In this document: positions 54,725 through 62,850 of the stretch, piece after piece
How the letters are laid out: every line of letters starts with the position of its first letter
Position numbering within the stretch: position 1 is the stretch's first letter
Assembly: GCA_024235395.1 (NCBI GenBank)
Contig: JACKMK010000004.1
Span: forward strand, 248,001 to 312,000
Origin: Chromatiaceae bacterium
Lineage (GTDB): Bacteria; Pseudomonadota; Gammaproteobacteria; Chromatiales; Chromatiaceae
Length of the DNA stretch: 64,000 nucleotides
Direction of reading: 5' to 3'
The notes under the pieces: model-generated
What the model saw: only the letters and a program-made list of their open reading frames with translations
The model's database searches: none
What the model was told of the DNA's origin: nothing
Position numbers and translations under genes: made by a program

Positions 54725-55267
54725 TGGCAATTCTCCACGAAGTCTCTGGTTATATCCGTGTCATAGGCAGCCGCATTAGTGCGGACCAATGTTGGATACC
54801 GACCCGCAACCGAAGCACTGGGCGCACGATACGCCTGCATCCGGGGCGCGCCCGCGCGCACAACCCACTGCTCTGCCTTCCCACGCATGACCAACGCGAA
54901 CAGCGACTCATGGTCAGTCGACCGTTCCGGCACCGGTTTCGGTCGAGCTTCGTGATCGTGTCTCAACGCCTTGACCGTACGCCTGAACCCGAGCAACTTC
55001 AACGCCACAAAGCGATGTTACGCACAAGAAAGAGTCGCTGGTTTTCCTCCGGCCAGGGTTGCACGCACGGTCCTGCTCACACACACCGGAACACGCCAGC
55101 GGCTTTGATCGCTTGGGCTCCATGAGTCGACCGACGAAACCTTTTAGATCGGACGTTCTCGCTCCGTGAGTTTGTCTTTGGTGTTCGATGAAGTGTGATG
55201 CCACTACACGTCAAGCTGAGTCCCACGACGGGCCTGCACCATTCCTCGAGCCACCAGGCACACCACA
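54725..55267. other. 543-bp gap with no secure gene
   Basis: Between the exported cupin and the hydrolase genes. A minus-strand GTG-started frame of 95 codons (54721-55008) has no recognisable motif and overlaps the cupin start, so I do not call it. Composition is GC-moderate, and the stretch could be the remains of a gene. Confidence 0.35.
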
Positions 55268-55825
55268 TCACTCGGGTGTAGAGTTTGGAACGGATGACCA
55301 GTCGGCCAGTCGGCGATACAAGACCAGGCCATCTCGCCATTCGCCGAGACCACTGTCGGCGTTGATGTGCCCCAATGGCCCAACATTGACGAAGTGACTA
55401 CCCCAGGCGCTCGCCATCCGCGAGGCAAACTCCAGAGTCCCATAGGGATCATTCTCACTCGCGACCACGATGCTCGGGAAAGGCAGCTGTTTCAGCGGCA
55501 AAGGGGCAAATCCCACCGCATCCGCCGGAAAATTCGGGTTATCGGGATCGGGCGGGGCGACCAGCAAGGCGCCCTTGATTCGTTTCCCGGTGCGCTCCGC
55601 CCAATGGGGTACCAGGTCGCAGCCGAGACTGTGAGCGACCAACACCACATCGCTACCAGCAGACATTGACAGGGTAGATTCCAGCGCTTCTACCCATTCG
55701 TCGCAGACAGGGCGAACCCAATCCCGGTGACGGATACGAACAAACGAAGGATGCTGCCGCTCCCAATGCGTCTGCCAGTGATCCGGGCCCGAATTCAAGA
55801 TCCCAGGCAAGATCAAGGCTTCCAT
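55268..55825 (-). CDS. RBBP9/YdeN-type alpha/beta hydrolase
   Basis: A 185-residue protein from ATG 55825 (GGAGG 8 nt upstream). MEALILPGILNSGPDHWQTH is the characteristic start of RBBP9/YdeN serine hydrolases; VVLVAHSLGCDLVPHW holds the nucleophile Ser, VVASENDPYG the Asp and VGPLGHINADSGLGEW the His. Substrates of bacterial members are unknown. Located 106 nt from the small cupin on the same strand. Confidence 0.88.
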   Translation of the reverse strand: MEALILPGILNSGPDHWQTHWERQHPSFVRIRHRDWVRPVCDEWVEALESTLSMSAGSDVVLVAHSLGCDLVPHWAERTGKRIKGALLVAPPDPDNPNFPADAVGFAPLPLKQLPFPSIVVASENDPYGTLEFASRMASAWGSHFVNVGPLGHINADSGLGEWRDGLVLYRRLADWSSVPNSTPE

Positions 55826-55931
55826 ATCCTCGTCCTCCATTCGTTTCCGGCTCGTCCGCAAGACGTTCGACTGAGTGCGGGTAATGATTTCCAGTAGCCA
55901 CTACAGCCACATGCCAAGATCGGCAGCGGGC

Positions 55932-56252
55932 TTACTGGTAAAACACCGCCAGCCACAACGTCGCCGCATCTGGATCCGTCCACGTCACCTTGTGGCGCCG
56001 GTGGGCACGAATGGTTACGTAGTCCCCTTTGCCAAGCGACACTTCAGTGCCGTCGTCGAAGGCAATGCTGCCGCGACCCTGCAAGACCATCACCCACTCG
56101 TTCTCGTTTTGATCGTACCAGCCGGTATCCGGCGACGTATGGCCTTTCGATACTATGCGCTCGATCCTTACGTTGTCCGAGGTGACGATATCGTCAAAGA
56201 CCTCTGAATCGAGCAGCGCGGGGACCGCATCGAACACGTTGCCTTTCGACAT
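55932..56252 (-). CDS. Small cupin-domain protein
   Basis: A 106-residue protein starting at ATG 56252 (MSKGNVFDAVPALLDSEVFD). ENEWVMVLQGRGSIAFDDGT is the cupin core strand, and KGHTSPDTGWYDQNENEWVM plus the late RAHRRHKVTWTD give candidate metal His. It resembles the compact cupins of the YhhW or ectoine-synthase-like kind. No signal peptide, so cytosolic, unlike the exported cupin at 54245. Function unknown. Confidence 0.85.
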   Translation of the reverse strand: MSKGNVFDAVPALLDSEVFDDIVTSDNVRIERIVSKGHTSPDTGWYDQNENEWVMVLQGRGSIAFDDGTEVSLGKGDYVTIRAHRRHKVTWTDPDAATLWLAVFYQ

Positions 56253-56768
56253 CACCGAGGACCTGGCAACTCGCGAGAGGGAAGGCATGCGCCGACAGGG
56301 TTCCAGCGGGCATGGACGACGCCGTCGTCCCATCTGCAGTGGATCTGCCGCAGCCCTGAGAAGAAAAAACTATCCGACCCCACCCAACCGCGGATGAAGG
56401 CAAATCTCCCTCGATCACAATCTTGGTCGACGATAACCCGCTTCATGATTCCCCGAACCGGAAGATCGGCCGCAAGCTGCAGCGCGTCTTGTCCAATGCT
56501 CCTTTTAGGTCGTGTCCCACGGATCCGATAACGGCGGTCCGCAGGCCACCTGCGATCGCCTTGGCACCCTCATCGAAGAGGCACAGCCTGTGACAACACA
56601 AAACCGTCACTCGAAACGTCCCCACAGCGGGGACAGCCCAACAGCGGGCTCGCAACACCCTGTCCACCCGATCACGTCCAAACCCTTGCAGCGCTCATAT
56701 CGAGCAATGTAGTACAGAGCCCACGATTTGGCCGCGACGCCGAATACCTGCAGCAGCGAATCAGGGTA
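56253..56768. other. 516-bp gap with no secure gene
   Basis: Lies between the small cupin and the type III chaperone gene. Frames here are short with poor codon use. I see no tRNA, repeat or insertion sequence. It contains the promoter of the cupin on its left side. Confidence 0.4.
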
Positions 56769-57236
56769 TCAAGCCTTGACTGCGGTCCCACGATGCACCG
56801 AACCTTTGGGGCTGTCCGCCGCACCGGATGATGGGCCAGGTGTCTCGAGCATGGAGCGGATCCCGGGCGCTGCCTGCAGCATTGTCCGCAAGACCGCTTC
56901 CAGGGCAGGGGCCTTCAATTCGACCAGTGGCACCAGGTTCCAACCAACCACCCGCGCACCGCCAGGATCAAGTCCGATCGTCATGCACTGCTGCAGCCAA
57001 CTCTGCAGATTGACTTCGAGCAACAGGTCGGCGATACCCTTCCGATCGTCCGGTATCGCACCGAGATCCACGTAGACCGATACCTGCTCGATCGGTGACT
57101 CAGAGTAACCGACCGTCACGAGTACATCACCGAACGTCAGGCTCAACAAACCGTTGTCGTCAAGACCCAGTCCCGCGATGCCCAAAGTCTCGCAGACCTC
57201 TCTGACAATCGTTTCGGCATAGTCTCGGCGGGACAT
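56769..57236 (-). CDS. CesT-like type III secretion chaperone (second copy)
   Basis: A 155-residue acidic protein, GAGGAACC upstream of ATG 57236. It has the class I chaperone order: helix RRDYAETIVREVCETLGIAG, strands GLDDNGLLSLTFGDVLVTVG and EQVSVYVDLGAIPD, helix ADLLLEVNLQSWLQQC, strand GARVVGWNLVPLVELKA, helix LEAVLRTMLQ. Gly/Pro/Ser-rich tail. Downstream end of a minus-strand run with another chaperone and the 766-residue protein, its likely cargo. Confidence 0.78.
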   Translation of the reverse strand: MSRRDYAETIVREVCETLGIAGLGLDDNGLLSLTFGDVLVTVGYSESPIEQVSVYVDLGAIPDDRKGIADLLLEVNLQSWLQQCMTIGLDPGGARVVGWNLVPLVELKAPALEAVLRTMLQAAPGIRSMLETPGPSSGAADSPKGSVHRGTAVKA

Positions 57237-57269
57237 GTCAGGTTCCTCATTGGGCCGTTCACGGCACCC

Positions 57270-57806
57270 TCAGGCATAGGGTATCGGGGTTTCCGGCCTG
57301 GATCGTATTGCATCCGGCGGCTCCGCCGGATCAAGATCCAGGGCAAGCTCGATTCTCTCCAGCCAATCCTGAGCCCTCTCGGCGAATGCAAGGAGATCGG
57401 CCTCGAATGCCACGTCGTCACCGGTGGTAAGCGGAATCAATTGGCAAAAGACGTAGTCCCCGGATTCCGGCAGGCGTCCGAAAGTGCCGCCACCGGTCGT
57501 CGCCCATGACAGGTTCGCCTTTAGCAAGTCTCGGGAAAGGTCATCCCGAGCAGCAATCTCCTTGGGCAGGGTGACCACCGCCATCACCCCTGGAAAAGAC
57601 GGCACGTGGACGAGATGCAGGTCCATGTCATCCCCGACGCCGAACGCGATTTCACCCTCTGCGTCGAACAGAAGCGGTGCCAGATCGTTGCGCGCGGCAA
57701 ATGCAGCCAGCACCGCCTCGACCTCGTCGCGGTCCGGGACCGCGTCTTCCAATCCGGCGATCCGTTGCTCCAACGCATCGTCCGCTTGCAGCTCATTCAT
57801 TGGCAT
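57270..57806 (-). CDS. CesT-like type III secretion chaperone (third copy)
   Basis: A 178-residue acidic protein starting at 57806. An N-terminal ~35-residue helix precedes the CesT-like core: RDEVEAVLAAFAARNDLAPL, strands FDAEGEIAFGV and DLHLVHVPSFPGVMAVVTLP, the characteristic LLKANLSWATTGGGTFGRLP, then YVFCQLIPLTTGDDVAFEAD and a helix. The N-terminal extension and Pro-rich tail distinguish it from 56769. 18 nt downstream of the 766-residue gene; the two chaperones may act together as a heterodimer. Confidence 0.78.
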   Translation of the reverse strand: MPMNELQADDALEQRIAGLEDAVPDRDEVEAVLAAFAARNDLAPLLFDAEGEIAFGVGDDMDLHLVHVPSFPGVMAVVTLPKEIAARDDLSRDLLKANLSWATTGGGTFGRLPESGDYVFCQLIPLTTGDDVAFEADLLAFAERAQDWLERIELALDLDPAEPPDAIRSRPETPIPYA

Positions 57807-57824
57807 GCCCCGCCACCGACGCGG

Positions 57825-60125
57825 TCAGGTCTTCAGGCCCTTGAACCGGTCCAAGATGGCATTGCGTTCGACGATGTTCTTCGTCTTCGCGCGTTCGGTG
57901 AGATAATGATAAAAACGGTTGCCGGCCATTGTCGGTCTCTGGTCTGTCGTCTTCAGTTGCAGCTCTGCGTTGTAGATCGGTGCCGCCAGTGAGAGCAACT
58001 TGCCTGCCTTTATGTAGCCGCCCTCTTTGCGTTCACTGTAGTCGAGCACGCCACCGTCGACGTTATCGAGATTGGTGCCGAACTGTTGCAATCGCGCCGC
58101 CTGTTGCAGATCCCGGACAGCGCTGACGGGCAGCTTCACGTCGCAATCTACCAGTGTCCAAAAATCCCGCGCATCCGGACCGCCGCTCGCGGCACCACTT
58201 TGAGCCAACTTCGCATCGGCCTCGATCAACACCTTCTTCAGGGCGTCACGCCCGGCCTCGTCGCCGCCGAAGGAAAGGCGAGAGACAACCAACCAGCCGG
58301 CACGCAACATCTGGTTGTACGCAAAGCTTCGGCTGTCCGGTGTCGTTGCCTCCAGGTCCGTCGGAACCGCACCGAACTTGGCCCAGACGTAGCCGCCGAG
58401 TTGCATTCCCGCATCGAAACGCACCTTGTCGACGCCGGGTTGTGTTGCCAATTCCGCCATCAGGCCGTTCAGCGCGCCCTGTCCGCGGCTTTCACGCGCC
58501 AAATTGATGACCTCGACATCGACCACGCCCTTCTCGGAAACCGTCATGACGAGGTTCGCGAACGCAGGATGCAACACGCCGATCACGATCTGGCCATTCT
58601 TATTCGCGTCCTGCTTATAACCCATGACCACGTGGTAGTCCTTCTTGCTGCCTTTCAAACCGCCGTAAAGCCCATTGATGATCGTCGTGGCGACCTCCTC
58701 GCTCCGCATGCCGAGCAAGGTTTCCGAAAGTTTGTTGACCTCCTGCTGCAGCGCGTCGTTGTTGGGCTGCCACAAGGTACCGGCGGAATCTGTCGGCACG
58801 CGCTTATAGCCAAGTTCATGTTCGAGTTTGTGGGCCTCCCGCCGGACGTCCATCCCCCTCGCAATGTCCGCATCTTTCACCTGAAGTGGATCGATGCCGC
58901 ACAGATAGGCAGGAACCTCGTCATTGGGATATGCATCGGCCAGAGGATGGACCGCGTCGTCGAACTCATCTTCATTGGTCGCGTCGGCATAGAGCTCTGC
59001 GTCGCTTTCGACATAGGTCTCAGCATCGCTCATGCCGTCATAGCCGTCGTCGAACGCGTCGATGTCACGCCCGGACGCTTCCCAATCAAGATGTTCGACG
59101 TCCGTCCTTTCATCCCTCTGCGGCGACGGCTCGGCCGTCGGCATCACGGCCGACGGCGTCCTTTCCCGTCGCGGCGCATCTTCGTGGGTCGCAGACTGAT
59201 AGCGTTGGCGGACGGCGTCCAGTTCAGCGTTGAGATTGCGCAGCGGATCCATCACGACCTTCAGCAACTCGTTCTTGAATTGCTTGCCGGCGTAGGTCCC
59301 CTGGGCCATAGCCACCATCATCGAAGTGGACTGCATCTTCTCGCACAGCGCCCGGTCGGGAACCTGGCTGGGGTTGATATAGGTGGCGATCAGCGCCGCG
59401 CGGAGCCGCTTTGCCGCGTCAAGCCCGTTGTTAGCGAGTTCTTCAACCACGGCCTCCCGGATAGCCTGTCGACTTGATTTCGGTGAAACGTCCCGCAGGC
59501 TCACGTGCAGCAATCGCTGCCATTGCGCGCGGGAAACACTTTCCAGTTTCCGTTTTTGCGCGCTGGTGAAACCGCCGAGCCTGTCTTCCAACGCCGTCGT
59601 TGCCCGATCGAGGTGTCGACCCGCCCTGTCCTCGGCCTCTCCGGCGCGGTACCGCGCTACGCCGGCGCCCACGCCTACCACGGCACCAACGACGCCTCCG
59701 ATAATTGCACCGGCCAACAAGCCGCCGACCGTACCGAGACCGAAAAAAGCAATGGTACCGGCGCCACCGAGAAAACCCGCGCCATACATCGCGCCGGTAC
59801 CGGCGGCCGCACCGACGCCGGCGAGAAAAACTCCGATACCGGTGGCCTTGGCGCCGGTCCCCTTGTCATGGGGAGAACTCAGCGTGATCTGGCGCGCATT
59901 GAACCGCCGCTCAAGCGGCGCCGGCATCTCGTCCGCGCCACCGCCCGATGCGGAGAGAAGCGGCATGACGTCAAGATGTTGATGAGCCTGGGCGACGGCG
60001 AGCACGCGACCGTCAACGTCCAATCGTCCGGTTGATGGCGCAGCCAGGCTGTCGCCGCCATGGACCTGCTCGGCCCGTCGCGTCGCCCCTGCGTTGGAAA
60101 CAGCATCTGGTCCTGTCCCGGGCAT
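57825..60125 (-). CDS. Putative T3SS cargo: 766-residue glycine-zipper protein with a GNAT-like end
   Basis: ATG 60125 is chosen, with GGGAGGGG 8 nt upstream; a longer frame to 60245 has no site. No signal peptide. Residues ~80-165 are a pair of long Gly/Ala helices (GAGFLGGAGTIAFFGLGTVG and AGAIIGGVVGAVVGVGAGVA), a glycine-zipper that could insert in a host membrane. A charged, Asp/Glu-rich, probably unstructured stretch follows (~340-430). The C-terminal part from ~500 shows LARESRGQGALNGLMAEL and then GGYVWAKFGAVP, which resembles the acetyl-CoA loop and YVWAKFG strand of GNAT-like toxin domains. Followed by two chaperones; effector or translocator role is inferred. Confidence 0.7.
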   Translation of the reverse strand: MPGTGPDAVSNAGATRRAEQVHGGDSLAAPSTGRLDVDGRVLAVAQAHQHLDVMPLLSASGGGADEMPAPLERRFNARQITLSSPHDKGTGAKATGIGVFLAGVGAAAGTGAMYGAGFLGGAGTIAFFGLGTVGGLLAGAIIGGVVGAVVGVGAGVARYRAGEAEDRAGRHLDRATTALEDRLGGFTSAQKRKLESVSRAQWQRLLHVSLRDVSPKSSRQAIREAVVEELANNGLDAAKRLRAALIATYINPSQVPDRALCEKMQSTSMMVAMAQGTYAGKQFKNELLKVVMDPLRNLNAELDAVRQRYQSATHEDAPRRERTPSAVMPTAEPSPQRDERTDVEHLDWEASGRDIDAFDDGYDGMSDAETYVESDAELYADATNEDEFDDAVHPLADAYPNDEVPAYLCGIDPLQVKDADIARGMDVRREAHKLEHELGYKRVPTDSAGTLWQPNNDALQQEVNKLSETLLGMRSEEVATTIINGLYGGLKGSKKDYHVVMGYKQDANKNGQIVIGVLHPAFANLVMTVSEKGVVDVEVINLARESRGQGALNGLMAELATQPGVDKVRFDAGMQLGGYVWAKFGAVPTDLEATTPDSRSFAYNQMLRAGWLVVSRLSFGGDEAGRDALKKVLIEADAKLAQSGAASGGPDARDFWTLVDCDVKLPVSAVRDLQQAARLQQFGTNLDNVDGGVLDYSERKEGGYIKAGKLLSLAAPIYNAELQLKTTDQRPTMAGNRFYHYLTERAKTKNIVERNAILDRFKGLKT

Positions 60126-60856
60126 CGCCGCCCCCTCCCAACGAGTCCATACGCCGCCATACCGCGGCCCCATTGCTGAACACGTCACCCAGGAGCCGCT
60201 GCACTTAACTGCGAAACCCGAGAACGTCGATTGCCTAGCAGGCACCGACCCTTCCCTGAACCCGCCCCGTAGGTAGCCGGCGGTCAGGGCGATTTGCTCT
60301 CCTTCGATTGGCGGGGGGCAAATCTCGAAGGCGCACCTTCCAATATCCTCGTCTCAATTGCCGGCCAAGGACATGCACAATTATAGGACACCCGCCGATT
60401 CCGATGTTCCGTCCAGGATTGCCGAGTGAACGGGTCCATAGCCATTCAACATGCCACGCGACGGTCGACGCCGAAAACCCCATGGTGGCTTCGTATCTGC
60501 CGGCCTACCTGGCGGGCATGGAACCACACGCAACAGAAGGTCACAGACCGGCCGGTTCGCAAACTTGCCGTCGGAGAGGGCCCGCCGTCCAACTACGCGC
60601 CGCACCGAGACTCTGCACCACCGCCGGAAGCGGCGATGGTGCATTTTGCAGTTCAGACAACGCTTCCGCGGAATGTACCGACGGAAGACCGTCTTGAGAT
60701 GTCACGATGAATTCGAAGACCTCGTGGGAAGGATTCGGCTTGCGACGCAGCCGATCGGCCGGGGTGTGTCCGGATACGCGCTCAATGTCCATCGCCGAAC
60801 TTTGGCGCCGCGCAAGCGCAGGCGATGGCACCCGGTTCGTGATCGTGAGACAGTCC
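60126..60856. other. 731-bp gap, promoter region without a secure gene
   Basis: Between the 766-residue gene (minus) and the ATPase-GNAT gene (minus). Several overlapping frames on both strands have no motif. It must contain the promoter of the effector-chaperone transcript; I find no clear HrpL-type or other alternative sigma box by eye. Confidence 0.4.
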
Positions 60857-62329
60857 TTAGCAGTTCGACGGATCGAGTGTGGCGATGTAGCCGAGCAATT
60901 GCCGTGTTTCTTCCCGGTCAATTACCAAGTCATCGTATTCGACTTGAACGCCATTCATGTACTGCATGACCAGAGCATCGCCACCCAGGGCCTCGGGTAG
61001 CAATGCGGTAACAAAGAAGCCGAGCTTTTCCGCCTCCGCCACGCAGGTCGGCGCCGCGGGATCATGCAATGCCAAATATAGTTCGACAACCCTTGTCTCG
61101 TCGTGGCGCACTCTGCGAAGCTCTTTCTTCAGGGCATCACCAAAATCAGCGCCCAGCCGCGTCACGTGTATTTCCGACAATGATCGAATGCTGTCAACGG
61201 ATACGTGAAACAATGTTTCGCCTTCGGGCGCGCATGCGGCGTCGTTTCCGATCAGTGTCACCCCTAATCGTTCGTAGATAGCAGTGAGAAAGCCCTTGTG
61301 CCGTTCAGGAAGGTAACGGGATCGCGCCTCCGGCGGCTCAAGATACTTGAAGCCCAATATGTCGGAGTTGCGCTGAGCGAGGTGGTCACGAATGCCCTTG
61401 AACGAAAGACTCTTGGGCGAATGCAACAGCAGGAATCCGGTAGCGACATAGCCGAGCCTAGCGCAGAATCTCTGCGTGTAGGGGTGGCTGGTAACCGCTT
61501 TGACCTGCAGACCCTTGTGACTTAGCTTCGCGGCTTCTCCTTCAAGAAACTCTGCCAAACCCAGAGCAAAGCCATAACCACGATACTTCTGCTTGGTCAC
61601 CGCCACGCCGATCTCCGGCGGGAGGTGATCACGGAAGACCAACGCAAAGTGTCCTCCGATTTCGTCGGTCTGCTTCACCACGGCTACTGCGGAACGCAGG
61701 GTGCCACTGCTGTTCATCGCAGTGATACGTTCTGGGTAATAAACGTAGTCACCCGCATAGGAATAGCCGTAGCAATCGTAAACGGTACGAGCTATTTCAA
61801 TCGACTCGTCAGGACGTGCCAAGCGGATCAAAAAATCAAGATCGGGCCGGCCCTTCTGTTCCGGCAAAGGCGCTGGATCGGGGGCAACAGCCTCGCCGTC
61901 TCCCACGAGACCTTTGCGCAGAAATCTTGAAAAGCGGGTTTCTTTGCCATCTCTTCCTCGGTTGATGAAGTCAAACCGATCGGTGAACTGCTCGACCAGG
62001 AATCGCGACAGACCGTCACCGGTCTGATGGCTGAGATCGGAGTCAGGATGAAAATCCGGTTCCAGGCGGAGATCCCAGGGGAGCCCCTGGTCGCACACGG
62101 CGACCGTGATGCCGCCGCCGTCATCGGTGATGTGAATTTCGAACTCCGCTTCCTCACCATTCGGGAACGCATTCCTCATCACCAACGCGATGATTTCCTC
62201 CATCGCGAGTTCGATCTGGATCTGGTCATGCCTTTCGAAGCCACATTTTTCGCTCACTTGACGCAGAAAGGCCAAAGCGGCTGGAAGGTACGAAATATCG
62301 TTAGTCAGACGGATCGAGCATGTGGCCAT
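60857..62329 (-). CDS. RsbW-like ATPase (anti-sigma kinase fold) fused to GNAT acetyltransferase
   Basis: A 490-residue protein. The first ~140 residues match serine-kinase/anti-sigma RsbW-type HATPase_c domains: QIQIELAMEEIIALVMRNAF (N-box), ITDDGGGITVAVCDQGLPWD (G1) and SHQTGDGLSRFLVEQFTDRF (G2). Residues ~165-330 are a GNAT domain (IRLARPDESIEIARTVYDCY, then EIGVAVTKQKYRGYGFALGL, the acetyl-CoA loop). The last ~150 residues are an extra domain without a named fold. Such fusions occur near stress or secretion loci; here it lies between the T3SS cargo and sctV. It may regulate a partner by phosphorylation or sigma binding. Confidence 0.82.
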   Translation of the reverse strand: MATCSIRLTNDISYLPAALAFLRQVSEKCGFERHDQIQIELAMEEIIALVMRNAFPNGEEAEFEIHITDDGGGITVAVCDQGLPWDLRLEPDFHPDSDLSHQTGDGLSRFLVEQFTDRFDFINRGRDGKETRFSRFLRKGLVGDGEAVAPDPAPLPEQKGRPDLDFLIRLARPDESIEIARTVYDCYGYSYAGDYVYYPERITAMNSSGTLRSAVAVVKQTDEIGGHFALVFRDHLPPEIGVAVTKQKYRGYGFALGLAEFLEGEAAKLSHKGLQVKAVTSHPYTQRFCARLGYVATGFLLLHSPKSLSFKGIRDHLAQRNSDILGFKYLEPPEARSRYLPERHKGFLTAIYERLGVTLIGNDAACAPEGETLFHVSVDSIRSLSEIHVTRLGADFGDALKKELRRVRHDETRVVELYLALHDPAAPTCVAEAEKLGFFVTALLPEALGGDALVMQYMNGVQVEYDDLVIDREETRQLLGYIATLDPSNC

Positions 62330-62850
62330 GGTGTTCTCGGAACCGAGTGCGATGGGCCCCTGGGTTTAGATCGCCACACAAGTGAAATCCTCATGCGCGT
62401 CTGAACCATCCCAACTGGTGCTTGCGGGACAAAGTAAACCGCACCTGGCGCGCGTCGTCCAGGCTGGGCGTTGCCACCCGGCATGTGTCCAAGCATTGCA
62501 GGGAAGTCCACACCCAAGCTCGACCGGTCCACACAGGGCGTGTGGCTGCGCGTCCGCAATCCAAACCTCACCGCTTCCGGGATAGGGCATGTTCACACTG
62601 CACGCAGCAACGCCGGTGTGTACGTAGTGCGAAGAGGCCCTAAACCGTCTGAAATCTATGCGGACAAACTTTCCTGTGTGCCTCGGTTCGGTTTATGGGT
62701 CGACGCAACTTCGGTTGGCGAGATCCCGACTGGCGTATCAGCCACCGCACCCGTTGGCGATTCAACGGTTGCCGTGCCGTGTCAGTTATCCCGCGGATTC
62801 GGTTCCTGAGCGGTTTGAAATCCGGCACATCGGTACTGGCGCCGTCACCG
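62330..62850. other. 521-bp gap with no secure gene
   Basis: Between the ATPase-GNAT gene and the end of sctV, all on the minus strand. Plus frames of 60-110 codons in it lack motifs and overlap each other. No RNA gene or repeat is apparent. Confidence 0.4.

Noticed and set aside
54721..55008. 95-codon minus frame upstream of the exported cupin
   Set aside because: No recognisable motif, GTG start without a ribosome site, and it overlaps the better supported cupin start.
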